Source: Streptomyces pilosus (lineage in GTDB: Bacteria; Actinomycetota; Actinomycetes; Streptomycetales; Streptomycetaceae). From it: 64,000 bases of DNA. Shown here in pieces: positions 54,364 through 63,142 of this stretch. Made by a program: the position numbers and the translations under genes. Position 1 is the first letter of the stretch, and each line of letters begins with the position of its first letter. The DNA is taken from positions 62,001 through 126,000 of the forward strand of contig NZ_BMTU01000017.1 of the NCBI RefSeq assembly GCF_014649835.1, written 5' to 3'. The notes below the pieces were generated by a model. That model did not search any database and was not told where the DNA came from. It worked only from the letters and a program-made list of their open reading frames with translations.

Positions 54364-55331
54364 GCACCGTCTCCCGACGCCCGGCACTCACGCCCCGGCA
54401 GCTCACTCGCACTGACGAACGTCTCTCCTTCGTCTACCTGGAACGCTGCACGGTCCACCGCGACGCCAACGCCATCACCGCCCAGGACGCGGAAGGCACC
54501 ACCCACATCCCGTCGGCGACCATCGGCACCCTCCTCCTCGGCCCCGGAACACGCGTCACCCACCAGGCCATGAGCGTGCTCGGCGAGACCGGCGCCGCCG
54601 TCTGCTGGGTGGGTGAACATGGCGTGCGCTACTACGCCTCCGGCCGCGCCCTCAGCCGCTCCTCCACCCTCATGGAAGCCCAGGCCCGCCAGTGGGCCAA
54701 CCCCCGCAGCCGCCTCGCCGTGGCACGCGCGATGTACCGGATGCGCTTCCCCGACGAGGACCCCGCCGGCCTCACCCGGCACGAGCTTCTCGGCCGGGAA
54801 GGAAGACGGGTCAAGGACTGCTATCGAGCCGAAGCCGCCCGCACAGGCGTCTCCTGGCGGGGCCGTCGCTATGTTCCCGGTGACTTCACCAGCGGCGACG
54901 CCGTCAACCAGGCCATCACCGCCGCCGCTCAATGCATGTACGGCATCGCCCATGCCGTCGTCACCTCGCTGGGGTGCAGCCCGGCCCTCGGTTTCGTCCA
55001 CTCCGGCCACGAGCTGTCCTTCGTCCTGGACATTGCCGACCTCTACAAGACGGAAATCGGCATCCCGGTCGCCTTCGACGTGGCCGCAGAGGATGAGGAG
55101 GACGTCGGTTCCCGCACTCGGCGGGCACTGCGGGACCGCATCAACGAGACGTCCCTGCTGAACCGGTGCGTCGACGACATCAAACACCTCCTGATACCGG
55201 AGGCGGCCGGATCCCCCGCCCCCGGCGGCGATCGGGACGTGGTCACGCTGCAGAGCGACCGCGGCCACCACGTCGCCTCCGGCGTCAACTACGACGGCCC
55301 CGACCAGGACTACGGAGACGAGCTCTGGTGA
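54360..55331 (+). CDS. cas1: CRISPR integrase Cas1e
   Basis: A 323-residue Cas1 with RLSFVYLERCTVHRDANAI at the start, GTLLLGPGTRVTHQAM, and the metal site made by Glu in ELLGREGRRVKD, His in FVHSGHELSFVLDIADLYK and the following Asp (in the same segment). The C-terminal tail of about 25 residues is Asp/Gly-rich and extra to the core. ATGA overlap with cas6e. With Cas2 it inserts new spacers at the leader end. Confidence 0.95.
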   Translation: MSTVSRRPALTPRQLTRTDERLSFVYLERCTVHRDANAITAQDAEGTTHIPSATIGTLLLGPGTRVTHQAMSVLGETGAAVCWVGEHGVRYYASGRALSRSSTLMEAQARQWANPRSRLAVARAMYRMRFPDEDPAGLTRHELLGREGRRVKDCYRAEAARTGVSWRGRRYVPGDFTSGDAVNQAITAAAQCMYGIAHAVVTSLGCSPALGFVHSGHELSFVLDIADLYKTEIGIPVAFDVAAEDEEDVGSRTRRALRDRINETSLLNRCVDDIKHLLIPEAAGSPAPGGDRDVVTLQSDRGHHVASGVNYDGPDQDYGDELW

Positions 55332-55690
55332 CCGTCATCGTCCTCACCAACTGCCCCGCTGGATTACGCGGCTTCCTCACGCGCTGGCTGCTGGAGATCT
55401 CCGCAGGCGTGTTCGTGGGCAACCCCTCGGCCCGCATCCGCGACGTGCTCTGGGAAGAGGTCCAGCAGTACGCAGGCCAGGGCCGCGCCCTACTGGCCCA
55501 CACCACGGACAACGAGCAGGGCTTCACCTTCCGCACTCACGACCACGCCTGGCACCCGACCGACCACGAAGGCGTCACTCTGATCCATCGCCCCGCCCCG
55601 AATGCACCGCCACCCGGGCCGGCCCCCCAAAGCGGCCCACCCTCCGGCTGGAGCAGGGCTGCCAAACGCCGACGCTTCGGAAGAAGCTGA
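55328..55690 (+). CDS. cas2: CRISPR adaptation protein Cas2e
   Basis: A 120-residue Cas2e starting VIVLTNCPAGLRGFLTRWLL, then ISAGVFVGNPSARIRDVLW and QGFTFRTHDHAWHPTDHEG. The last 30 residues are a Pro-rich, then Arg-rich (AAKRRRFGRS) extension beyond the E. coli protein. GTG 55328 overlaps the cas1 stop. Last gene of the operon. Confidence 0.94.
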   Translation: MTVIVLTNCPAGLRGFLTRWLLEISAGVFVGNPSARIRDVLWEEVQQYAGQGRALLAHTTDNEQGFTFRTHDHAWHPTDHEGVTLIHRPAPNAPPPGPAPQSGPPSGWSRAAKRRRFGRS

Positions 55691-55782
55691 TGCACATGAA
55701 ACCCCTTACACCCCATATGCCGGAATCAGAGAAAGTACTCGAAAACCGCTGCCGGCCCAAGTAAAACAGCAGGTCACCCAGT
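55691..55782 (+). promoter_or_regulatory. Leader of CRISPR array 2
   Basis: This 92-base stretch between cas2 and the first repeat is A-rich for the region (ATGAAACCCC, CAGAGAAAGTACTCGAAAA). It ends AAACAGCAGGTCACCCAGT against the repeat, almost the same as the array 1 leader end. The AAAGTACTCGAAAA part also resembles the CGAAATCTGCAAAC block of the other leader. Confidence 0.75.
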
Positions 55783-58615
55783 CTGCTCCCCGCACCCGCG
55801 GGGATGGTCCCGGCTGAACCACCCCGCCTCGTGGAGTCCCGGTCTGCTCCCCGCACCCGCGGGGATGGTCCCAGGTCCCAGCTGCTGCCGCTGTTGCGCC
55901 ACAGCTGCTCCCCGCACCCGCGGGGATGGTCCCGGCACCCCCCTCCCCGCCGGCACCGTCACCGGCTGCTCCCCGCACCCGCGGGGATGGTCCCGACGAC
56001 CAGGAGGCGGCCTCCAGCCGGTACTCCTGCTCCCCGCACCCGCGGGGATGGTCCCTCAGCGAGGGCCTCGGTGACCTCTTCGGTGAGCTGCTCCCCGCAC
56101 CCGCGGGGATGGTCCCGACGCGGACCGCGCCTCCGACGCGCTTACCGACTGCTCCCCGCACCCGCGGGGATGGTCCCGGGTGGACCTTCAGGCACCGCGC
56201 GGGGTCCTCCTGCTCCCCGCACCCGCGGGGATGGTCCCAGGGCTAGCCCCGCCTGGGCGAGGTTGACGATCTGCTCCCCGCACCCGCGGGGATGGTCCCC
56301 ACACGTCCCGCACGTCGGCGGCGGCGTAGTCCTGCTCCCCGCACCCGCGGGGATGGTCCCCGGTCCCGCGGGACCAGTCTCACCGACTGCCGCTGCTCCC
56401 CGCACCCGCGGGGATGGTCCCCTCGCCCCGCTCCCCGGGGCGTTCGGTGCCGCCTGCTCCCCGCACCCGCGGGGATGGTCCCACGGGCACGGCGCCCCAG
56501 GGCTCGCCCGCAGCCTGCTCCCCGCACCCGCGGGGATGGTCCCGGCTGGGCGGGCCCCCAGGAGTCGAAGTACTGCTGCTCCCCGCACCCGCGGGGATGG
56601 TCCCAACCGATTGGCGCGCACGAGTTGCTGCCGAGGCTGCTCCCCGCACCCGCGGGGATGGTCCCCCAGGGGGGTTCCCAAGGGGTTCCCAAGACGGCTG
56701 CTCCCCGCACCCGCGGGGATGGTCCCCCCTACCAAGGCGACTGGACCGGCGGCGGGAACTGCTCCCCGCACCCGCGGGGATGGTCCCACGGTCGCCACGC
56801 GGGTGCGGCTGTGGCAGGGCTGCTCCCCGCACCCGCGGGGATGGTCCCCTCCGTCGTGTCGGTACGGCTCCCCGCAGGGTCTGCTCCCCGCACCCGCGGG
56901 GATGGTCCCGGGCGCTTCACCAGGGTGTCGAGTTGGCCGAGCTGCTCCCCGCACCCGCGGGGATGGTCCCGCGTCCGGTCTCCGTGCCGTGCCGGTGCGG
57001 GACTGCTCCCCGCACCCGCGGGGATGGTCCCCTCAAGCACCGGCCGCCGTCCACGGTCGCGACCTGCTCCCCGCACCCGCGGGGATGGTCCCTCGCCCAG
57101 GTCGACGCCTGCCCGGCGCAGCGCCTGCTCCCCGCACCCGCGGGGATGGTCCCAAGGCATCACCGACTGGTGCAGCCTCGCTTCCCTGCTCCCCGCACCC
57201 GCGGGGATGGTCCCCAATGGACGTCCTTTACCGGCTGGTGCCGGGTCTGCTCCCCGCACCCCCGGGGATGGTCCCAGTTCGGTGAGGTCGGCGATGTACT
57301 TGCGGGCCTGCTCCCCGCACCCGCGGGGATGGTCCCGAGCTGTTTCGCGGCCTGGACTCCACCGTCGTCTGCTCCCCGCACCCGCGGGGATGGTCCCGGG
57401 CGCTGGGACCTCGAAGTGGTCAACGGCTCCTGCTCCCCTCACCCGCGGGGATGGTCCCGTCGCCCGCGCCGAGCTGTCGCCGCGAAGCAGCTGCTCCCCG
57501 CACCCGCGGGGATGGTCCCCCGTCGGCGACGACGTCGGCGCACGCCTCGGCCTGCTCCCCGCACCCGCGGGGATGGTCCCTGCCGCGAGTGCTAGGCCGT
57601 GACCGACCACGACTGCTCCCCGCACCCGCGGGGATGGTCCCACGAAGCCGTCGAGTCCCCAGAAGGCGAGGGCCTGCTCCCCGCACCCGCGGGGATGGTA
57701 CCTCCATGTCGAGGGGCACGTAGCCGTGGATGACCTGCTCCCCGCACCCGCGGGGATGGTCCCACGAAGCCGTCGAGTCCCCAGAAGGCGAGGGCCTGCT
57801 CCCCGCACCCGCGGGGATGGTCCCGAGATCGAGCGCTCCGCGCTGGACACGGCCGTCTGCTCCCGCACCCGCGGGGATGGTCCCTTCATAGCGTGCCGAA
57901 CCGGTTGGGGTCACCTCTGCTCCCCGCACCCGCGGGGATGGTCCCGACGACACCGCCGGTGCGATGGCCCAGAAGCTCTGCTCCCCGCACCCGCGGGGAT
58001 GGTCCCCCGAGGAGTGACCCCGTGAGCGCCCTCCCCGCCTGCTCCCCGCACCCGCGGGGATGGTCCCGGCGCCCGGCCGACGGGCGTCGTCTACCTCGGC
58101 TGCTCCCCGCACCCGCGGGGATGGTCCCATGCTGCCCGACTGGAAGGGCCCGGCATCGAACTGCTCCCCGCACCCACGGGGATGGCCCCCTCAACGTGCT
58201 TGGCCCGCTCTCCGACTGGACCTGCTCCCCGCACCCGCGGGGATGGTCCCTCACCCAGGCTCTCGTGGAACCACCAGACCTCCTGCTCCCCGCACCCGCG
58301 GGGATGGTCCCTACGCCAAGGCCGCCGACCTCCGCGCCCTCGGCTGCTCCCCGCACCCGCGGGGATGGTCCCGCCCTCAGCGTCTGGCACGACAAGACCG
58401 GCGGCTGCTCCCCGCACGCGCGGGGATGGTCCCCCACGACGAATGCGCGGACCTGGCCAAGCAAGCTGCTCCCGCACCCGCGGGGATGGTCCTTGCCGGA
58501 CGGACGTGCAACCGCCGGGGACGGACCGCGCCCCGCACCCGCGGGGATGGTCCCCGGTGCGACACCGGATCCATGGCGTACCACCACCGCTCCCCGCACC
58601 AGCGGGGATGGTCCC
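55783..58615 (+). CRISPR. CRISPR array 2, type I-E, 47 repeats
   Basis: Forty-seven repeats of 29 (two of 28) bases with 46 spacers, period 61. The first repeat (55783) adjoins the leader. Distal repeats decay: single changes at 57247, 57430, 57674, one-base loss at 57857, changes at 58161 and 58405, loss at 58466, and altered starts at 58526 and 58587 (the last). One spacer, starting ACGAAGCCGTCGAGTCC, occurs twice (57642-57673, 57764-57795) with one different spacer between. Transcribed rightwards. Confidence 0.97.
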
Positions 58616-58777
58616 GATGCGTCCTGGCGCATCGTCTCGAACGAACTTTGTACGGCACCGCCCGGTCGGCAGCATGCACGGTTACCGCCGCCAAGCGAGG
58701 CGTCATCGGACCAGTGCCGGCCACCCGAACCGTGGTGCGCTCCCATATGGCCCTCGCCGCCGATGCCCGCCGGCTCG
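58616..58777. other. Short spacer after array 2
   Basis: No repeat or gene is visible between the last degenerate repeat and the AbiTii-like relic. Confidence 0.4.
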
Positions 58778-59093
58778 AGAACGACTCAGGGCCTGCTCAG
58801 CCATCTGAATGCCGACCTGCGCAGCGGCAGTCGCCCCGGCCTCCGCCAGCATGGCCTTGACCCGGTTTGTGAACTGCCGCGTCCGACCCGGCTCGGGAGT
58901 TCGACGACGTGGCTTCGTCGTGGAGCTCCTGGGCGACGCGCTCCAGTTCCACGCGATCCGCCTCGGGCATGCCCGAGGTGTTGCTGATCTGGCCAACGTA
59001 ACCGGCCAGCTGGACAAAGGCGCTCGGGTCGATGCCGGCGGTGTCGTTCTGCGTGACGTTCTGCTGCTCGCCGATGATGACGCCCTGCGCGTT
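58778..59093 (-). pseudogene. AbiTii-like abortive-infection protein remnant, frameshifted
   Basis: The minus strand reads NAQGVIIGEQQNVTQND, GIDPSAFVQLAGYVGQI and ADRVELERVAQELHDEAT, then continues in another frame from about 58900 as EPGRTRQFTNRVKAMLAEAG and AAQVGIQMAEQAL. Together these look like the C-terminal part of actinobacterial AbiTii-type proteins. One frameshift and a missing N-terminus make it a relic. Family assignment is from memory of the motif pattern. Confidence 0.5.
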
Positions 59094-59425
59094 CAGCCGA
59101 TCCCGCCGGTGGCCTGGGACGCCCTCCAGGACTACCTCGACGGCCGGACCACCGGCTGACTGTTCTGCACACGGCAAGCGGCGGCCAACTCGACGAACCG
59201 GCCGTATGGCGACTGCTTCAGTCCCTCGCAAAGCGCGCCGGACTGCCCTTGCGCGGTCCGCACTGCACCAAGGTCGAGGCCATCACGCACGCCCTGGCGA
59301 AGAGGGACGCTCGCCCGGACAAGGTGCAGCGCTAGGCCGATCACAAGGACTCTCGCACCACGCAGTGCTACAACCGGCGCAACGAACTACTCGACGACAG
59401 TCTGGTTACAACCCGGCAGTGGATG
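59094..59425 (+). pseudogene. Tyrosine recombinase C-terminal remnant
   Basis: The plus strand begins QPIPPVAWDALQDYLDGRTTG, shifts frame near 59158 and continues SGGQLDEPAVWRLLQSLAKR, GPHCTKVEAITHALAKRDAR and VQR-stop-ADHKDSRTTQCYNRR. The TTxxY pair is the family's active-site tyrosine region, and an in-frame TAG replaces the usual Tyr of VQRYADH. The first RHR arginine (SLRH-like) is degenerate. A frameshift plus a stop make it dead. It joins the AbiTii relic at exactly 59093/59094. Confidence 0.6.
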
Positions 59426-59547
59426 GTTCCGGCGTGCTAACGCACGGTACAGGCTGACGCGGCACGAGGGACTGGCGAGGCCTACCCGGGGCGATTCGTC
59501 AACCTGGTCTCTACTCAGTCCAGAGCTCGCGCAGGATGCGGTGGTGA

Positions 59548-59590
59548 CTACAGCTCGAACTCGAGGTGTTCGATGTCGGTGAAGCGAACT
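59548..59590 (-). repeat. 43-bp exact copy of the tpg 3' end
   Basis: These 43 bases are identical to 31945-31987, the last 14 codons (TDIEHLEFEL region) of tpg. The rest of tpg is absent here. The copy ends at the stop codon of the next leftward gene, marking a recombination joint. Confidence 0.9.
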
Positions 59591-60126
59591 CACCTGGCGG
59601 GGGCGAGAAGGCCGTCGCCGGGCCATAAGGGGACGCCTGCTTCCGCCTGCAGCAGTCGGCTGCCGATCGCGGCGAGAACCTCGCGGCGAGCGGCCGGCCC
59701 GAACACCGCAGAGCGGCCGGTGGCGGGGTCGTGGGTGCGGACCTGGCTGTAGGGGCCGGTGCAGACCAGGGCCCGGGCGAGGGGCGGCAGGCCGAGGCTG
59801 AGGGCGTCGCAGCTTCGGGACCGGATCAGGCGTACCAGGTCTGTGGTGACTGTTTCCCAGTCGCCGATGGCGGGCCAGTGGGCGCCGCCGCCCAGTTCGT
59901 GGGTGAGGGTGGCCAACGGGACGATGTGGCCCGGGCGGCGGCCGCGGGTGAGGAGGGCGTGGATGCGGGTGCCGTCGGGTTGCCGTATGTGGGGATGCAG
60001 CAGGGAGGCTGCCGGGACCACGGAGGTGTTGACCTCTTGGGCGGCGGGTCCTGGGTAGTACGGCTCGTGGGCGAACAGCAGGTACACATCGGCGGTGGCC
60101 TGGGTGGGGTGATGCGGCCAGGTCAT
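59590..60126 (-). CDS. Unknown plasmid-associated protein, 178 aa
   Basis: Starts MTWPHHPTQATADVYLLFAH with an ATGA overlap with the winged-helix gene, so it is translationally coupled to it. Features: HEPYYPGPAAQEVNTSVVPA, RIHALLTRGRRPGHIVPLATL, and LVCTGPYSQVRTHDPATGRSA near the C-terminus. No membrane or signal segment. I do not recognise the family. The first copy of the winged-helix gene (34960-36429) is followed by tap instead, so this partner is specific to copy 2. Its stop lies on the tpg-tail joint. Confidence 0.65.
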   Translation of the reverse strand: MTWPHHPTQATADVYLLFAHEPYYPGPAAQEVNTSVVPAASLLHPHIRQPDGTRIHALLTRGRRPGHIVPLATLTHELGGGAHWPAIGDWETVTTDLVRLIRSRSCDALSLGLPPLARALVCTGPYSQVRTHDPATGRSAVFGPAARREVLAAIGSRLLQAEAGVPLWPGDGLLAPAR

Positions 60127-61202
60127 GAGGCTGTTCCTTCCGGGATGCGGAGCGGGGCGGTGAGGCAGGTGGTGCAGCGGCCGTCGCCTCGGGATGGGCG
60201 CGGCGGGGGGTGGGGCCGGGGCAGGTGCGGCAGGGTGGACAGCCCAGGCAGGCCGGGCAACGGTTGTTGCCGGGGGCGGTGGCGGGGCTGCCCGCAGTCG
60301 GCGCACTCCGTAAGCGCCCGGTAGGTGAGCGCTTCGGGCACGGTGCGGGCCTCGGACACCGGCAACCGGTCAGGGGACAGCCGAGGAAGCAGCTTCCTGG
60401 CCGGGAGGTCGGGGTGGTGGCCGGCCGTAAGGGCGGGCGGCGGGTAGACCTGGGCGGTGCGCAGCCGGGCGGCGATGATCGCGCCGACCGAGGTGCGCAC
60501 CGGGTGGGGCAGGGGCCAGCCGGTGATGACGTGGCGCAGTTGCGCGGCGCTCCAGCCGGATTCCAGCATCACGATGACCACGCGGACCTGGTCGGTCAGT
60601 GCCTTGCCCGTCAGCAGCAGTTCGGGACGGCTCGCTGCGATCTCCAGCAGCAGCCGGATTCCCGGATGCGTCTCATCGGCCGACGGCGCGGGAGCGGATG
60701 CTGCTGACGGGTGCGGCTGGTCCGTCCGTCCGGGAGTGCGCGCGGCAGCATCGTGCCGGCACGGACGGAGGGGTCTGGTGTTCTGCTGGTTGGTCTTCTT
60801 ACCCATGGTGTTCTTAGTAGGGCGATGAGCCAACGTAGGTTTATCCACCGGTGGATAACCGGACTCTGGTTGTGAGCTGGGGTTTTGCAGGGCGGGCAGG
60901 TCGGTGATGCAGTACGCGGCCGCGCCCAGGGTGCCGTCGGGACGGCGCTGGCGTTCCCGCAGCAGGAAGCCGTGGCTCTCCAGCTCCTTCAGCCCGCTTG
61001 TGACGGCTGCCGCGCCGTCGCGGCCGCGGCGCGCCAGGTCGGTGACGGTCATGCGCCAGCCGTCGCGGTGCGTGGAGATGTAGCCGAAGATCCCCTTCGC
61101 CTTGAACGACAGCCGGCCGTCGTGGAACAGGCCGTTGGCGATCTGGGTGAACTGATCCGCCGCCATCGCGCCGCGCCGCACCCCCGCGCCGAAGCGGCTC
61201 AT
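60123..61202 (-). CDS. Winged-helix plasmid protein, single-domain paralogue
   Basis: A 359-residue protein with one winged-helix module (AADQFTQIANGLFHD, SFKAKGIFGYISTHRDGW, DGTLGAAAYCITDLPA), the same Pro-rich linker with ESGYPPVDKPTLAHRPTKNT, and GIRLLLEIAASRPELLLTGK. It is closely similar, largely residue for residue, to the second half of the protein at 34960-36429. ATG 61202 follows GAGAGGATC. Transcribed towards the CRISPR locus; upstream intergenic DNA is also duplicated. Probably a replication/partition or transfer regulator; role unproven. Confidence 0.75.
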   Translation of the reverse strand: MSRFGAGVRRGAMAADQFTQIANGLFHDGRLSFKAKGIFGYISTHRDGWRMTVTDLARRGRDGAAAVTSGLKELESHGFLLRERQRRPDGTLGAAAYCITDLPALQNPSSQPESGYPPVDKPTLAHRPTKNTMGKKTNQQNTRPLRPCRHDAAARTPGRTDQPHPSAASAPAPSADETHPGIRLLLEIAASRPELLLTGKALTDQVRVVIVMLESGWSAAQLRHVITGWPLPHPVRTSVGAIIAARLRTAQVYPPPALTAGHHPDLPARKLLPRLSPDRLPVSEARTVPEALTYRALTECADCGQPRHRPRQQPLPGLPGLSTLPHLPRPHPPPRPSRGDGRCTTCLTAPLRIPEGTAS

Positions 61203-61865
61203 CGTGATCCTCTCCACACCGGGAGCCCGCCGCCGCTGAGGTCCTGCGGACAACGTGACGCCGGAGGATGACCAGGGTCGCTGGGTGGGGAGCCAGGGAC
61301 GAGATCCATGCCGTCAGCTCACCGGCCACCCCCGACCAGATGGCCGACCACCAGCCCCGACCACCGGTCACGATCGGGCAACATGCGCCGTAAGCTGCCG
61401 TGGTCGCTCTCGTGGTCGGGCCGACCACGAGTCCGACCACCCCGACCATGAGACCGACCATGGCGGTTTCGCTGGTGCGGACGGCTGCGCAATCGCGGTT
61501 GCGCAACATGTGACGGCATCCGATGGCGCAGACGCCTGCGCAATGAGTGCGGGGTCCCGCGCACTCGCCTGCGCAATCGGCCTGCTTGAGCTGGCACCTG
61601 AGAGATCGTCCGATCCGCCAGCGCTCTCGTCCTGTGCGCAACCGTTCGGTCCGCTGGGGCCGACTCCCCCTCCCGGCGAGCTCGGCCGTGCCCGGCCCTT
61701 CCTGAGACCGTGGTCGGTCTCAGGGTCGGGCCGCCCATGACCCCGACCACGGGTTTTGTGTCCTGTTCGTGACCGTGGTCGGGTCTTCGTGGTCGGTGGT
61801 CTGGTCGGGGTCGGCGGGTTTTCTCAAGGTCAGCACGTACACGTTGATGACCTGGGAGTTTGACC
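61203..61865. repeat. Iterated GTGGTCGG and TGCGCA motif region (copy 2)
   Basis: No gene. Bases 61230-61440 closely match 36530-36740. GTGGTCGG/CCGACCAC octamers occur roughly a dozen times between 61340 and 61830 in both orientations, and TGCGCA hexamers cluster at 61480-61650. The region lies between divergent transcription units (winged-helix leftward, conjugation operon rightward) and is a good candidate for an origin, partition or transfer site. Confidence 0.6.
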
Positions 61866-62804
61866 ATGTCTCCTGGCAAGCAGGCCACCGAACCCGAGAC
61901 GGCTGTGGTGGCCGCGGGCGTCCGGCTGGAGAAGATGCACCGCCGAGTACGCCTGTCGCGCCTGGCCCTGTTCACCGCAATCGCGGCCGGGCCCGTCGCC
62001 CTGGGCGTGGCGGTGGTCTCCGGCCCAACCACGGTCGCGGCCGTCCCGAAGGCCAAGCCCACCACGATGCGCACCACGTCGGCCGCGACCGACCCGTCCG
62101 GCTATGCGCAACTGTTCCTCGCTGCATGGTTGCGCAGCAGCGCCAATGACGCTGCCACTGCGCAGGCCCGACTTGCGCAGTCGCTAGCGCCTGACATCGA
62201 GCTACCCGACCGGGCCGCCGATGCGCAAGATGCGCAGGCGCGGCTGGAGTCGGTGACCGCGGTGCGCAGTGCACAGCACGAGGCCGGCCGGTGGTGGGTG
62301 ACGGTGGCTGCGCAGTACGCGGACGCCTCGGTGCGCTACTTCGCCGTCCCGGTGGCCGCCGCCGGCGACGGCGGCTCGTTCACGGTGCCCGGCACGCCCG
62401 GTGTGGTGGCCGCCCCGGGCCGGACGGGGGTGACGACGTCGCCCTACGGCGTGACCATCCCCAAGGGCGAGCTGTCGTCCACGGTCGGGCAGTTCTTCGA
62501 CGCCTACCTCGCCGGCGCCGGGGAGGTGGAGCGCTACCTCGCGCCCGGCGTGCGTCTGTCGGCCGTCTCCCCCGCCCCGTACAGCGCGGTCACCGTCCGG
62601 CAGATCCTCGCCGTCGAGGACACCGCAGCCGCAAAGAAGGTACCGGGCGACGGAACCGCAGTCCGCGTCCTGGCGCAGGTAGAAGCCCGCGACGAGGCCG
62701 GGCGGTGGCCGCTGGCCTACGAGCTGGAGCTCAAGGCCCGCTCGGGCCGGTGGGACGTGGCAGCCCTGGCATCCGGAATTACTCAGAAGGAGGGCCGGTC
62801 GTGA
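61866..62804 (+). CDS. TcpC-like conjugal transfer protein
   Basis: A 312-residue membrane-anchored protein. An N-terminal cytoplasmic tail with KMHRRVRLSRLALFTAIAAG leads into one membrane helix (LALFTAIAAGPVALGVAVV). The extracytoplasmic part has two NTF2-like domains: about residues 60-180 (FLAAWLRSSANDAATAQARL) and 200-310 (VGQFFDAYLAGAGEVERYLA). This is the architecture of TcpC/conjugative transposon proteins. ATG 61866 follows GGGAG; TTG 61860 is alternative. First gene of a transfer operon. TGCGCA hexamers continue inside its first third. Confidence 0.8.
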   Translation: MSPGKQATEPETAVVAAGVRLEKMHRRVRLSRLALFTAIAAGPVALGVAVVSGPTTVAAVPKAKPTTMRTTSAATDPSGYAQLFLAAWLRSSANDAATAQARLAQSLAPDIELPDRAADAQDAQARLESVTAVRSAQHEAGRWWVTVAAQYADASVRYFAVPVAAAGDGGSFTVPGTPGVVAAPGRTGVTTSPYGVTIPKGELSSTVGQFFDAYLAGAGEVERYLAPGVRLSAVSPAPYSAVTVRQILAVEDTAAAKKVPGDGTAVRVLAQVEARDEAGRWPLAYELELKARSGRWDVAALASGITQKEGRS

Positions 62805-63142
62805 GGGGAGTGCACGGTGTGATGCTCGCCGGGCAGCTGGATGACCTCGGTGACAGCTGGATCAGCATGTTCGAGGACTGGGCGACCAAGGGTCTGCAGG
62901 CCGGCCTGGTCGTGCTGGTGGTCGTCATCATGATCCAGAAGTTCAGCCTGAAGGCCGGGATCGGGGCCCTGCTGCTGATGATCATTGCGCTGGGGCTGTA
63001 CAACTCCCGCGAGGACCTGGCGGACATGTTCGAGGACGAGATGAAGAACCCCGCCCAGGGCGCCCCTGCCATCCTCGGCCCCGCACGCGGTGCTGATCCC
63101 TTCACTCGAGCGCACTCCGCCGGCGCTGGAGGTGCGCTGTGA
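62801..63142 (+). CDS. Small conjugation membrane protein
   Basis: A 113-residue protein with GTG start overlapping the previous stop (GTGA). It has two adjacent membrane segments (GLQAGLVVLVVVIMIQ and LKAGIGALLLMIIALGLY) followed by an acidic tail (SREDLADMFEDEMKN). Position and topology fit a small pilin-like or channel subunit of actinobacterial type IV-like transfer systems. Not assigned to a named family. Confidence 0.7.
   Translation: MRGVHGVMLAGQLDDLGDSWISMFEDWATKGLQAGLVVLVVVIMIQKFSLKAGIGALLLMIIALGLYNSREDLADMFEDEMKNPAQGAPAILGPARGADPFTRAHSAGAGGAL

Noticed and set aside
55804..58130. Long open frames across CRISPR array 2
   Set aside because: Same cause as in array 1; repeat-encoded peptide with variable spacer pieces.
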